Shown: positions 12,245-24,496 of the stretch, piece after piece
Position numbering within the stretch: the first letter of the stretch is position 1
Layout of the letters: every line of letters begins with the position of its first letter
Origin: Chrysoporthe austroafricana
Lineage: Eukaryota > Ascomycota > Sordariomycetes > Diaporthales > Cryphonectriaceae
NCBI GenBank assembly: GCA_001051155.2
Contig: JYIP02000002.1
Span: forward strand, 1,247,583-1,311,582
Reading direction: 5' to 3'
Length of the DNA stretch: 64,000 nt
Translations under genes and position numbers: made by a program
Notes under the pieces: generated by a model
The model's input: the letters and a program-made list of their open reading frames with translations, nothing else
Databases searched by the model: none
Told to the model about the DNA's origin: nothing

Positions 12245-13433
12245 GGTGGGAGACGAAATTGTGCCGCGATAGAAAGAAGGAGCGGTGCAATAACAGGCGC
12301 TCGAACTTCTTGTGAGATGCGATTAGGCAGATAGTAGAGGAATAGGCGACTTACGGCCTGAAATGGGCTCTGTTTTCTAAGGAATCGATGCTGAACGTCG
12401 CCCATAGTATTCTGGAGACGCCCTCATACTTGGGAGGTCGCACTTGCGTCATTGTGATCTCCCCCGCAACACAGGCATCAATCAACGACCGCCATGCGCC
12501 GTTACTACCCGCGTTCCATGCAACACTCTCCCAGGGGATTGACACATACCCTACTAGTTTTATAGGGTCAAGTTGAACGGTGTTGGAAAGGAGAAAAAGA
12601 GGTGGGGAGGAGACCACGGCACCCTATTATCTCCCGGCCAGCGGTACGATAGGGCAATATTGACTCTGAAATTCACTACCCGGTATATCTCAGCCAGTGC
12701 AATACAGAAAAAACACCGGGAATTAGAATATAGGCAGTTGAGGGTATCGATGGCCAGCCAAAACCACCGCAGTCGGTTGTCTTCGGCCACCCCCGCCCGA
12801 GATCCCGAGGTTCTTCACGCTCATCCTTCTGCCTCAGCCCACACATCTCCGCGGGCGATTGTGCGCTCAAGCCCAAGAAAATGTCACAAAGTAATCCACC
12901 CTAGATCCGACCTCGTCAAGGATCCTGGTCAGATGCGAAACCCCTTAGCCGGAAATACCGGCGGGTGGACGCGGACCACGCGGCCGCACGCGGCGTCGTG
13001 ACCCGGGCGTGCCGGGCCAAGGCGGAGCCAGGAAGCGGGCTCGGCGGCCGTCCTGCGGGACCCACTCCCGCATCTGGCTGAGTTGATGCCGGCGGGCGCC
13101 CGCTCTGACGGTCAAGGCTGAAGGTTACGGCGCTGCGATACCATGCAGGTCTTCTGTCGACCGCGTCCTATCTCCGCCAGAATCCCCTCCCCTCCCCCTT
13201 TTTTTTTTCTTCTCTGCGCTGCACGGTACACGGACCAGAGAGAGAGGATGTGATATAAGAAGGGAATGAAGCCCACGATGTCTTCGACGAGCATGCTACA
13301 TGTCTCTTTGCATCACCATTCTCGACTAGTTCCATAGCAAACCCACTAGGAAAAAGCACCCGTGGATCCTACAGTCCGAATCCACCCCGTGCGAGACCAC
13401 TCCAAGCCAGAACCTCACCCGGAACACTCCACG
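12245..13433. other. Intergenic spacer, GC-rich right half
   Basis: No supported gene. Frames of 60-140 codons occur on both strands without motifs. Around 12960-13100 the sequence is very GC-rich, and a pyrimidine tract lies at about 13186-13214. The last 100 bp is the leader of the dehydrogenase gene. Confidence 0.4.
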
Positions 13434-14708
13434 ATGTCACCCGCCAGCCCCATCTACAACCTCCCGGCGGACGCTGTCTGGCTCATTACGGGCTGCTCGT
13501 CCGGCGTCGGCCTCAGCCTCGCCCGCCTCATCGCCGCGCACCCGACGCACCGGCTCGTCGCGACGGCGCGGAACTCCGCCCGCCTGAAGGGCCTGCTTCC
13601 ATCGCACCCCCGAGTCCTCATCGTCGAGCTGGACGTCACATCCTCCGAGTCCATCGCCGCCGCGCTGGGCACCGTGCTGGCGCACCCGGACTTCGGGCGG
13701 CTCGACGTGCTGGGTAAGACGGAATCCCCTGACCGCACAGGCTGAGCCCCCTTCCCATGCCCCTCTCCTATTTCTGACCGCGTCTCCTCGTGCCCCCTCG
13801 CTAGACAACCCACCCTCCTCAGACCCTCAACTCACATCTCCTCTCCCTAGTGAACAATGCAGGCTACGGCCTCTCAGGCGACACCGAGACCTCCCTGCCT
13901 CCCAGCGCGCTCGTGCCCGGCTCCTCCTCCTCCTCCTCCTCCGGGCACGCCAAGGCGCGGGCCTTGGTGGAGACCAACTTCTGGGGCGCCGCACAGCTGA
14001 CGCTGCACGCGATGCGCATCATGCGCGAGGTCAACGCCGTCCCCGCGAACGGTGGGCGGCAGGGCGGCGCGGTTGTACAGGTCAGCACTATGGGCGGCTT
14101 TATGGGGTACGCCGGCCTGGCTTGGTACAACGCGGCCAAATTCGCCCTCGAGGGATTTACCGAGAGTGTGAGCCGCGAGGTTCGGCCGGAATGGAACAGT
14201 GAGTCTGCCCCCTACCTGGCGATTCCATTTTCATTCATTGTCATTTCCACTTTCCTCTTATATGGATAAAGATACTACCTGTGATGTGCTATTGGTAACA
14301 TATGAGTGGATTTGAACAGTTCATTTCACAATCGTGGAGCCCGGCGGCATTAATACGCCTTGCATGGGGTCGAACATGGTGCATTTGGCTCCTCACCCGG
14401 CTTATGAGGCACCAGATACTCCGTCTCGGTTGTTGGCGGCATACGGGCAGGACCCTGAAGTCATTAAGTCCTTCTCAAAGCCTGAGAACGTGGTCAAGGC
14501 AATTTACCAAATTGTCTCCCGCGGAAAGAAAATACCCATTCGGGTTCCCCTTGGCGCTGTCTCTTGGGATATCTTAAGAGGGGAAATCGACACGATGGCT
14601 AAGGAGTTTGACGACATCAAGGATCTAAGCGTGAGCGTTGACGACGATCTCGTCAAGCAAGCAGCAGAGATCAAGAGGGTACAGAAATTTGCTGAAAACA
14701 CTTTGTAA
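13434..14708 (+). CDS. Short-chain dehydrogenase/reductase (SDR)
   Basis: Three exons are predicted: 13434-13713, 13851-14198 and 14320-14708, giving 338 residues. The Rossmann motif TGCSSGVG is at residues 19-26. NNAG (95-98) is created exactly across intron 1, which confirms that junction. The catalytic Ser is at 172, and the YNAAK motif supplies Tyr186 and Lys190. Intron 2 joins into the conserved VEPGGINT segment. This is a classical NAD(P)-dependent SDR. The likely reaction is reversible oxidation of a hydroxyl or reduction of a carbonyl, with unknown substrate. A serine run near residues 118-124 is an unusual insertion after the NNAG region. The start was set at the first ATG, because the longer upstream frame has no ATG. 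No secondary-metabolism backbone gene is nearby. Confidence 0.9.
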
Positions 14709-15035
14709 TTTGTCATCATCAAACAACAACTAGCATACAATAAGCAGGCGTATGGTCAAGTAGAAGAATTCAACGTCGTAAAAATGTGCCAGGCTCTTCT
14801 GCCCGCAGTCCAATAGAAACAAAATGATGGCTTTGGACGAAGTCAAAACAGTCCCCTCCATTACTTGCCTTAATTTGGTCATGAAAAGGAAATCACAGTA
14901 GCATAATTGGAAAACAAAAAGGAAAACAAAAAGGAAAAGGAAAAAGTGTGGTCCAGAGAGCGGACAGTATGAGCGGCGGGATGCCGGGGATAGTTGCTCG
15001 AAGTCATGAACTCCGCCCTGCTTTGCTCACAGAAC
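14709..15035. other. Convergent 3' intergenic region
   Basis: This short spacer separates the converging dehydrogenase and aquaporin genes. It contains an A-rich tract (about 14890-14950) that probably serves their 3' ends. I see no gene in it. Confidence 0.4.
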
Positions 15036-16272
15036 TCAGACTTCCTCGCCATTCATTGAGCCGGTTTGAGTCTCTGATTTCTTGGGAGCTGGAGTATCGA
15101 TGTCGGGAGTGATGAGATCGAATTTCAGCGCCTTGACGACCTTGTAAAATGCAGCTGCGAGGAGACCGCCGAGGATGGGACCAATCCAGTAGATCCAGTG
15201 GTAGTGAGGAAATCCTCCGGTGACAACTGCCGGCTAAACGACTCTCAATGTCAGAAGATGGTCTCATGATGGTACTGTGCTTGCCTCAGAAAGTTACATG
15301 CACGACAAGAACGTCCCGGGACTGCTTGTACATGTTCTTCCTGCAATAGGGGTAGTGGAAGGGGCTTCAACTGACTCCAAAAGACCTCGCAGGATTGAGA
15401 CTGCCCCCGGTATAGTATACCCCCCTAAAGCGATGGTGTTCAGTATGCTGCTTATCACCTGCGAGGGCCGAGTCTCCACTTACACCATCTCAGCGATGAA
15501 GAGCGCCAGACCGATGCCAACCGGGGCTAAGGCAGTGGCCCGATGTTTCTCAACGGCAAGCATGAAGATGACAAGGACTAGTTCTGCTGTGAGAAACAAC
15601 TCTAGGAAGAATCCTTGTACAACCGAGATGCCGCCCTCCAGAATAGTTGCAGCTGCAATGTTCTCGCCAGGCAGGAGACCGACGACGAGTCCAGAAGCGG
15701 CGATGCTGCCGAGAAGCTGAGCGACAACGACGAGGACAAGACGAATGATGTTTATGCCGCCAGTTGCAAACATGGCAACGGCTACAGCGGGATTGAACAT
15801 TCCGCCCTCGATGCGGAAGAATGCCCTGACGGAAACCAGGGTTAGTCCTCATCACTAGATCGCCTTGTAGTGGAACCATCCCGGCAGAGGGTTTTTTGGA
15901 TGAGACGTACCAGACATTGACAGCCAGAGAAATGCCAAAGCACAGGGAGATGTAAAGGAGTTTGGCAGGATCCTGGTTGGGAGTTACAGCCCAGTCCGGA
16001 TTCACGGCGGTATTGACCACATGGGTGCCACCCAGGGCGAACTGTCATCAGCACTCAGTCAGTACATTGGAGATACGTTTTGGTAGATACCGTCGAGTAA
16101 CACTCACGAAAAGGAAGAGAAAGGTTCCGATAAACTCGCTGATGGTGGCCGCGACATGAGCCTTCATGGGAGATTGGTGGCGCTGTCCCGTTTGTCGCGA
16201 GACGAGGACCTCCCCTCCACTGGAGTCCGCACCGTCCTCGTTCCGCGTCTGCCAGGGAGCACGGGGAGGCAT
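15036..16272 (-). CDS. Aquaporin (major intrinsic protein)
   Basis: Five exons are predicted, read on the minus strand: 16272-16108, 16041-15911, 15825-15484, 15424-15376 and 15233-15036, giving 294 residues. Both half-helix motifs are present: FNPAVA with Asn110 and LNPARS with Asn223 and the pore Arg226. The second NPA lies in a 49-nt exon that joins correctly on both sides (MVGVYYTGG...ARSFG then PAVVTGGFPH). Hydrophobic segments are consistent with six helices. The N-terminus (about 38 residues) is hydrophilic, and the C-terminal tail ends in charged residues. Aquaporins conduct water, and some conduct glycerol or other small solutes, across the plasma membrane or vacuole. The last donor is gtcagt, weaker than the others, but the next exon restores the family sequence. 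Selectivity between water and glycerol is not decided here. Confidence 0.9.
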
Positions 16273-19200
16273 TGTGGATTGGTTGAAGATGACAGGATGT
16301 TGGGTTGGGTAGGGCTGGTGGGACGAAGTGAATTGTTTCAGAAGGACTGAGGAACAAAAGGCAAGACAGGTCTTGGGTAGATGAGTGCTGGAAGCTGTTC
16401 AGTCGGTCGAGCCCACACAATATCAACTCGTTCAGTTATCTGGGCCGAGTCGATAAGGAAGAGGACAAGTCGTTGGGACTGAGGAGGGCTGGGGGACCAG
16501 AAGAAGGACAGAGGATCGAGTCCTCGAGGCGAGAAGGTCTGAAGATCTACCGGTTAGGCGGCCATCTTGTGTCTCGGGCAGAGGGAAGGAGCTATGAGGG
16601 TGTGTATGTGTAAGGTGCGAGCGGTCATCAGACGCATTTTTATCTAGCCGATGCAACGACGACAGGGAGGAGGAAGGTACACGCAGAGAGGACGATCGTG
16701 GAGGAAGGCGGCGGAGCAGGGTCTCCGTCTCCTCCTTCTCTCCGTATCACAGCTTTGCGAGCATCTCCCAGAGGTGGAAGCAGCAAGGATCCGGCCAGGC
16801 ATCACCTGGCGAGCGAGCCCAACGACGGCCACGACAAGACGAGCGAGGGCATCACGGGATGTCCGGAAGGTGCTACCATGATTGGGCCGCCAGCCTGTGA
16901 CTCCGTGACGCCTACTGTGCTCCCAGCCTTTCCGGCTCCCGACGCACGGTTCCATCTCGGCTTCTAGACTCTGGCTGCATATAAGCGAGCCTTCATGGTT
17001 CACCTACTTCAAGAACAATTGCCGAAGCCGGGTAACCTCCATCATGATTTAAGCTCATTCATTACACAGCATGGATTCACTTAAGGTATGGGCGGCTCAT
17101 CTGTGGGTCGTTCCACCTCGCCTGTCAACCACATCTTGTTTCTTTGCTTGAGTTTCCTCCGTAGGGCGAGGTGGCAGCTAACGTTAGAAGAACTTTAGGA
17201 TTTGGTGGGACATTGTCTCTCGGCACTGGTCTCTCATTATAAATGCCCTAGTAGGGAGGGCTTCATCGATCTCACTTGCTGTCGAGGCATTCTCCCCGCC
17301 AAACTCTCCCTGGGCACATCTATCAAGTGTCCAAGGATGCTAAAAGCTCACCCGTTTCCTAAACAAGATTGATATGTCATAGTGATAGTATTCCAAGGTT
17401 CCCTGATGAACACATGTCATCGAGTCTTATCCACCGAGGTCCGTGAGGCGGCAATGGTCGTACATGATATACAGGCCAATAATGGTATCCCACACCACAA
17501 TATTCTTGTGAATCATCCTATCAACCGTTGAAACTACTCCAAGAGACATGTAGCAGGGGACTCGCTGCTCATCATCCAGCCATGTCTTATGTGCTGGCGA
17601 CAAATCCCTGGGTTAGCGATCGCGACACACCATCCATGAGGCACACTATGGTGCCAGCCCTCGACTTGTTACGAATATCCAAGGAGCACAAGGGTGTTTA
17701 CGGGCAATTCATCATGTTTCAGTTTGTACGGCGGGTGTTTCCTACTGCTGACACGACGGCAGCCGTTCGAAGGATCTTTACAAGCCCCGAGGCATCCTTA
17801 AGCCGAGTCTTGCCTGTATCATGCCCAGCTGGGTAGCTAACTGCTGCCCGACTGCTGCCCAAGTTGCACGAGAGATCTTCGAGCGGTGCATAAGACCGCA
17901 GGCCGATACTACCTCCAGATGTCGACAGAACGCCACAGAATGCGAGCTCCCCCTCGAACATCCTAGTGCCGATCCAGCCTCGCGCCTTAGGACCTATATG
18001 CAATGGCGCACAGCCAAGCCATGTGCCGGCTTCCTCGCCACGGAACCCGTCGCTCACAAACATATATTGATTGGTCTGATTTTTGCTCGGATCCAATCGA
18101 CAGACATTGCGGATATGCACAACATGGTGAACATGGGAAACCGCGGGAATCACTCGACTCTATCGAGCTCTCCCTAACTACTGTGTTGTGTGTCCGTGAG
18201 GGACACTCCGGAGCCAGGTACACACGCAAATACGGCAGTGCTTGTTCTGAGGGCCCAGAACCGCCATTAGACGCCCACCCAGCTGAATAATGCTGATCCC
18301 TCCACCCACACGCACGTTTTAAATCGAACGCTCCGTGGAGTTAGCCCGCCCGCAGACCCGAGTGGCGCTGGTGTGGCTTGCGGGTGAGCTCTAGCGGCGT
18401 CGACCCTGAGGTATTGATGATATCTGAAGTGAAGGATCGTCACTGATCTCTGGGACCAGACGTCACTTGTAGAATGAGGTACGGTTCTGTGCCCGTATGC
18501 AAGAGCTGGGATGCTACAGATCTCACCGGAGCAAAAGCCCCAACCGAAGATGACAAATGAACCCAGTGAGAAGGGCATTAATCAGCTCAATGAAGATCTC
18601 AGATACGCATCGGCAGTGTTGAAAAATTGCTTCTGTCAATGTACCGCCCGGCAGCTGCAAGATACGAAGACTCGGTATTCAGGTTTAACCCGAGTCGGTC
18701 TTACCGCATAGCTCGAGTCTCACGTGTGGGAAGGGGGCTGACAGCCCGCTGTTGAGGCATTTGCAGTTTTCCGCCGTGGGCGAGCGCCTTCGCTGCGCCA
18801 TGGCTGGGTCGCTCCGTGTAGCTTGTTTAGAGCCCCGAGCGCTTGACACCTGGGCGTCGAGGTACGGAGGCCTATTTAGCATGATAGCTGAGAATACCTA
18901 CAGGGAGGCATTGCAGCGAGATGATTCCGGAACTTAATGATAGTCCGTTGAGGCAAAGGATCCAGAGAGACCGGTACTCTGCGCTGCCCTATGCGCCTTG
19001 GACGATGTCGCCAGCCTTACCATAAAGCCCCTGCGCGATTTATCTATCGTGAACACGGGTCTAAATGCTCTGGATTCAACACTTCGCCTGAGGCTACATA
19101 GACTCGGTTACCACGCGACCCTTGCTGGGACGCACAGGAAGCACACAAAGAGTAGCTGGTGTACCTCTGTGCGGACGTGCCTGACCTTCAGAAGGTAGCG

Positions 19201-20092
19201 AAGCCGAAGTACTACGACCACCTGATAGGCGCGCGGTACAGTACCTCCCTCGCGCAGATGCGGCGCCCCGGCGCACTATAGGGTTCCCCGACGCCCTAGA
19301 CGTGACGTCTCGATGCGCGGGCGCTTGTTTTTTTTAGCCGCAGGCCCCAGACGCGGACAGGCGGGGTGACAGAGACAAGGTTCCCCAAGGGCCGGGCAGC
19401 CCTTTTCGTCATCCCGCAGCTCGCCCCAAGAGAAGGGGGGGGCCGACCCGCGCCCCTGCGCGAGGCAAATCTGACTTCATCCCGCGCCCTCGCCCGGGGT
19501 CCTCGCCTTGATTCCGGGCCCCTTCTTACCGTCGATCGCCAGCAGGCCGGCCTCGTTACAAGGCACGGCGCCGGGCCAAGGCTGCGATACGAATCGTGAA
19601 ACTTGGAAGCTGCCCCCTCGCCTGGCTGCGGCGAGGGGCCGGGGCTCTGGCGCAACCGTGCTGTGCCCCGAGTAGGTAAGGGGACTGGGCCTGAAGTGGT
19701 TGGTCAGGAACAACGGCTGGGGCGCTCTTTGGGAGAATACCAGTTTTTTCGGGCTTCTAAATTTGGTCTCTTGTTCTGCGCCGGGACCAGTGAAGAGATA
19801 AGGCACGATGAGGTCAGGCCGGCTTGGTCCCTTGAGGTGGCGCGAGTGTTGATCGTCGAGGCTGCTATACGGGAGGATAGCATCAAGGTCCGAAGATGAA
19901 GTCATCAAGACCATAGAAACATGATCTCAGTTGGGACATCTCAAGTATAAGAACGCCTCCAGTTCCCAGAGACTTCCCTTCGAATTCAACTCATCACCAT
20001 CAACACCATCGAAAGTCTATTCAATCCCAAACATCCTCGCTCGCCAGAGACTCAACCTTTCTTGAGCCCTTAAACCTCCACCGCCAAACAAA
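16273..20092. other. 3.8 kb without a supported gene
   Basis: This stretch holds the aquaporin promoter at its left and the promoter and leader of the next gene at its right. Between them there are only overlapping frames below 150 codons without motifs. A TATA-like catataagc at about 16977-16985 precedes a short ATG frame at 17071 (five codons, then gtatgg), but I could not connect it to a credible second exon. The 19300-19700 part is GC-rich. Confidence 0.4.
19946..19951 (+). promoter_or_regulatory. TATA-like element
   Basis: TATAAG occurs 142 bp upstream of the start codon of the Ser/Asn/Gly-rich protein gene. It is followed by a long C/A/T-rich leader without upstream ATG start frames of note. 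Position and context fit a core promoter. Confidence 0.4.
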
Positions 20093-20631
20093 ATGGATTC
20101 CTACAGCAACAACTCCTCCTTCGGCCGGGACGAGAACAGCATGAGCAGCGGCATGGGCCGAGACAACTTCTCGTCAGGCATGAACAACAACAACAACGAG
20201 TTCAGCAACAGCGGCAGCGGCAGCAACAGCTTCGGCTCGCGCCGCGACCGCGAGGACGGATACGGCGACAGCCAGTCGTCCGGCTTCGGGAACGAGTCCT
20301 TCTCGTCCGGCGTCGGCCAGCAGGAACGGCGCATGCCCGGCATGGCGGCGGCCAACGAGGACTTCGGCTCGAGCGACGCCGGGAGCAGGTTTGAGTCCCG
20401 TCGAGGTAAGCATGCCGTTATCCCTAGACTAATCGGGGGGAGTCTTGCGTACTGATGACCTGGACAGACGACAACAGCAGCGAGTATGCCAACGGCAACA
20501 GCGAGTATGCCACTGGCAGCAGCGGATACGGTGCTGGGTCCTCGTCGTCCGGATACGGCGGGAGCACCCACGAGAGCTTTGGCGACAAGATGATTGACAA
20601 GGCTGCTCAGTTCGCCAAGAAGGAGTGGTAG
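20093..20631 (+). CDS. Small intrinsically disordered Ser/Asn/Gly-rich protein
   Basis: Two exons (20093-20405 and 20468-20631) encode 158 residues. The intron is 62 nt, starts gtaagc, ends acag, and splits an Asp codon. Almost the whole protein is low complexity: Ser, Asn, Gly, Phe and Tyr, with repeated SSGFG/SSGYG and a five-Asn run. Acidic and basic residues are interspersed. No signal peptide or membrane segment is seen. The last 18 residues (SFGDKMIDKAAQFAKKEW) break the pattern and could form an amphipathic helix. I do not recognise a named family. A long pyrimidine-rich leader and a TATA element are compatible with a strongly or conditionally expressed gene such as a stress or conidiation gene, but that is inference. 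Confidence 0.75.
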
Positions 20632-21567
20632 ATTGCCGCCAGCCTAACGTGCATCTAACTCGCACACCTCAGCATGTAGCGGAGGAGGAGGCACTTGAAG
20701 GGGTCTATCGCCGACGTGGCTGGGGTTCCATCCTGATTTACTGCTAATCGTACCTGCACGATAATTAATAATTAATCTCGTTGTCATCATCTAATATACT
20801 TCTACGCGTGAGACAAGCACTTGTCCTGTTTGCTGGACAGCCTTGCTGTAATTCATCGGTGGTCCTCCTCGAGGTGCCCGTCCACTTGACTCCTAATTCT
20901 AGACCGAAGATGGGGAACAGACAGCACACGCGAGCACTGCGCCAGCACAATCAGTGGTATCGTACCGTGGAGGATGACCCGAGGACATCTTTGCTAGTGG
21001 AAGTTCTACTACGTAGGCAGTCAGTATCGTCGCCTTTCTGTTGGCGCTCTTCCTCTCAGGATCATCGGCAGCGCGATCGCTACGCATGTCACCAAATGCA
21101 ATGAGCCTCAGCTATTTGAAATCTCATGGATTATTTGACTCGGCTACCAAGTCTTTTGTTCCAATGTGCAGAGCAAAACGTTCAGTATCTTCCGGTCTGA
21201 ACCTGGCTGCTCGTACGCCGGTCTAGCATGAATGCCATGCGGTTTGCCCGCGATGCTGAAAATCGCCGTTCCCATGGTCGATAGTGTAGAAAAACCAACA
21301 TAGTCCCCTCGTAAGCAAATATACAAGTGATCGTACAACATGAAGGCTTTTTCTCCAGCCACATGGTTCGTCATGGGCGATATCCCTTGGGATAAGGCCC
21401 GAAATGTTTTGGGGGAGGGGCCGACTCTCGTGGTGAATCCGTTTTGCGCGCAGGGGAGCCAGGGCCCCTTCCCCAGCTGTCCTGAGAGCTTCTGCATCGC
21501 CAAAACGGCACAGCTCTCAGAGAAGCGTCTTCAGAGTGTCGCCTCAAACCGCGCCTGGGCGCCCCGC
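20632..21567. other. Intergenic spacer
   Basis: This lies between convergent genes, the small disordered-protein gene and TAM41. No supported gene is present. The frames seen are short and without motifs. Confidence 0.4.
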
Positions 21568-23461
21568 TCAATCATTCTTGTCTTTCTCGGGCTTCGCCTC
21601 CACCTCCTCAGCTCCCTTCTTCGCCTCGTCCTTGACGGTCGCAGGCGCGGCAGCGGCGGCCTTTTTCGCCCCGGCGCGGTACTTCTCGACCTTCTCCCAG
21701 ACATACCCAAAGCTCTTCCGCACGCCGCCCGTCAACAGGCCCTTCAGGCTCTGCGTGGTGCTCGGCCACCCGATGGTGTTCTTGATGACCCGGCGCACGC
21801 GCACCCTGAGCTCGGCGGGGTCGTCCTGCGCGATGCGCGTCTCGAAGCCGCCCGCGGGGCCGCCCGCGCCGACGCGCTCCTTCTTCCTGACCGCGCTCAC
21901 GCTGTCCGCGTCGCGGTCCGCCTGCATCATCCCGTCGAACTCGGCCTGCGGGATCGCGAACTTGCGCTGGTACTGGAAGTACAGCTTGGAGCGGAAGGAC
22001 TTGGGCAGCCGCCGCACCATGTTGCCCCGCCGCACCGGGTCCATATCCTGCACCAGCCGCCGGTTGAGGCCATCCCTGGCGCCGTCGAAGGAGAGATTGG
22101 GGAGGTTCTCGATCAGCGGGTTGTAGAGCCGCTGGAAGTTGGCGATGTTGTTGCCGACGATGTTGGAGACCTTCTGGGGGTTCTCGGTGGGCAGCGTCAT
22201 GCGCGGGTCGCCGAGGTAAGAGATGCCCGCGACCGTGTTGTACAGCTCCAGTTCGGTGAACTTCTCGGGCAGGAGCAGGAGGGCGGTGCGCAGGGCCGAG
22301 AGCAGGTTCATCTGGTTGGCGAGGCGCACGCGGGCATCGTCGCGGAGGATCTTGACGGGCTTGTGGAGGCGGCCGGCGAGGTACAGGGTGTCCCACTCGG
22401 TAAGATCGCGGCACAGCGAGTCGATGTTGACGACTCCGTACTTGATCAGGATGCCGTTGACCACGATATGCGTGTTGAAGTACACACCCGCGCCCATGCG
22501 GTCCTGGACATACGACACAGCGGCCGAGCCCAGACTTCCCAAGGCGCTGTAGTGGTCTCGATGCTGATTCAGGTTTAGGGAGTGCCAATGCTGGGTATAG
22601 GTAACACCAAAAATGAAGTCGATCATCTTGGGCGTGCCATCTTGGGCCCTCTGGACCGCAGGAGGCGCCTTGGGGTGGACGCGCGCAATCTCCTCGGCGG
22701 TTGGAACACGGCCGGACGCCTTCGACTGAGGGAACACACCGGACCCATATGCGAACGCATAGCGGATGGGCGCACGGAACTGCCAGGGGATCGTCCTAAG
22801 AACCTCCTTGAACTCGTCATTGATCTTGATGTGCTGGTTCACGCCGAAGTTGCTATGCGGCAGCTCAGAGAAGTTCTTGATGTCGAAGTTCGGGTTGTCC
22901 TCCCAGTCGTGACCGATCTCGTCGAAAGAAATGTTGGCAGACGACGACGAGGCTTCGGACCTGTCGACTCTGGAGGACGAAGGGGGCTTGGCTTTGGCTG
23001 AGCTGCGCTCCTTCGGCTTACCAGGGACTCGCAGGTTCTCGTCGGGCTTGGTGTCCTTCACGGCTGGCGCAGACTTATCCTTGTTTGGAACCTGCTGCTT
23101 GGTGTCACTCCCGCCGTCAGCGCCATCGGCGACCTGGGAGGAAGCGGCAGCCTTGTTCGCGGTCCCGGCCGGGGTTTTGGTGCCGCCGGCGATGCCTGGA
23201 CCCTTCTTGGGAGTGTTGTGAGACGGCGCGTCCTGGCTCTTGGGCGTCTGAGCGCCATCATCTCGCATGTAGCTGGTCGCGTGGAGGGATCGGCTGGCGG
23301 CAGGAATGGCTCGAAGTCGGTGGTACGGATGCTCGTAAAGTCGTCGCGAGAGCGCCGGTCGCACCGCGGTGCTGCGCGCCTAGACACGAAGAGCTACGGT
23401 CAGCACGAACCCGACCGTCGCGAAGCCCTACAGGGCTTACCAGAAGACGCAGCGTCGCCAT
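21568..23461 (-). CDS. TAM41: Mitochondrial phosphatidate cytidylyltransferase Tam41
   Basis: Two exons on the minus strand (23461-23441 and 23379-21568) encode 610 residues. The first exon is only seven codons (MATLRLL). It is needed because the long frame has no ATG of its own near its start, and the junction is gtaagc...tctag. The N-terminus is basic and Ser-rich, as expected for mitochondrial import. Residues about 45-155 are low-complexity linker. The catalytic part begins near residue 195 with AYGSGVFPQ (Gly-Ser-Gly at about 219-221). It continues through MIDFIFGVTYTQHWHSLN at about 260-277, which holds a conserved Asp of the nucleotidyltransferase fold. Tam41 makes CDP-diacylglycerol from phosphatidate and CTP on the matrix side of the inner membrane for cardiolipin synthesis. 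The protein is longer than yeast Tam41 because of the linker and a C-terminal Ala/Lys/Glu-rich tail. Confidence 0.93.
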
Positions 23462-24496
23462 TTCTGCCGCCGTTCGGTACCACGTTCGGGGTGTTGAAAG
23501 AGTGTGAGCGGAAATCAATCCAGTCAAAGAGAGTGGTGATGAAGAACAGCAGTGGTCTGGCAGCCGGAGCTGCAGGATATCAGGTCTTTGGTTCTTCCAT
23601 GGATCGAGCAGGAAGTCAGGGATGAGAGGTTGAGGTTGGAAGTCTTTCCTCTTGCTCCGGAGGACCAAGGTGAGAGCTTTTTGGAGTGAGCTATGATGCG
23701 AATTCCTGGAGCTAGTTGAGGATCCCCGTCCTCGTCATAATCGTGGGTCCCGGCGTAGGTCCCGGCGGGTCCCCAAGGCTGACGACAGGGGAGCACATGC
23801 CCAGACCTGGGCCGCACCGGATGAAGAGATCTGCGCAGGGGGGTTATATCTCGTCTGCCAAAGCCTGGATCTCTACCAGATCTAGGTTTAAGCAGTGGCC
23901 TCATGGGCCTGCCGGATGGTAATTTCACGAAGATGAGCAATGGATATGAGCGCAAGACCCAGCTGATCCGAGTTTGTTTGGGTCCTTTCAGAAGCACCGA
24001 GAGGGATAGGAGAGCACAATTTCTTTTTTTTTTCTTTCTCCCCTGGTTGGGGGGGGGGCTATCCCTAGGGACAATAATGCACCAGGCTGTGCCACAAGGC
24101 TCTTGTGTGCGTGAACCCTACAAAGCTGGTCTATCTCACAACCATATTGTGCAGTTTAGTGTGGGATATGTGAATATTCAGATGCAGACAAGGCGAGTGA
24201 AATCTGTAAGGCACCCAGGAATTCACAGATGGCATCCGGCAGTACATCTGTCAAAGGAAAGACATAAACAATGGACAAGATCATTTAGTCCGAACATATT
24301 GTCGTCACCTCCTAAGCACCAGGCCAAGAACGATCAAGAGCCAGCTGAATGAAGCCTCCCCAACATGAGAGACGAGCCGCTCCTTTGTGCTCCGCAATGC
24401 TGCTAAAAGCTTCGATTGCGCTGAGTGCGCGACCTTCGCGTCTGGATTCTGGGATCAGATCTGCGCCAACGATGCTGGCGCAACTCAAACGCAACC
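23462..24496. other. Divergent promoter region between TAM41 and MAD1
   Basis: About 1 kb separates the two start codons. It contains a T-rich tract with a poly(G) run at about 24024-24058 and no supported gene. Both promoters should lie here. Confidence 0.45.

Noticed and set aside
17071..17085. ATG followed by five codons and a gtatgg donor after a TATA-like element
   Set aside because: No acceptor and following exon with recognisable coding content could be found in the next kilobase.
21340..22578. 412-codon plus-strand open frame
   Set aside because: It is antisense to the TAM41 exon and has the biased composition of a mirror frame of GC-rich coding DNA. It has no domain.
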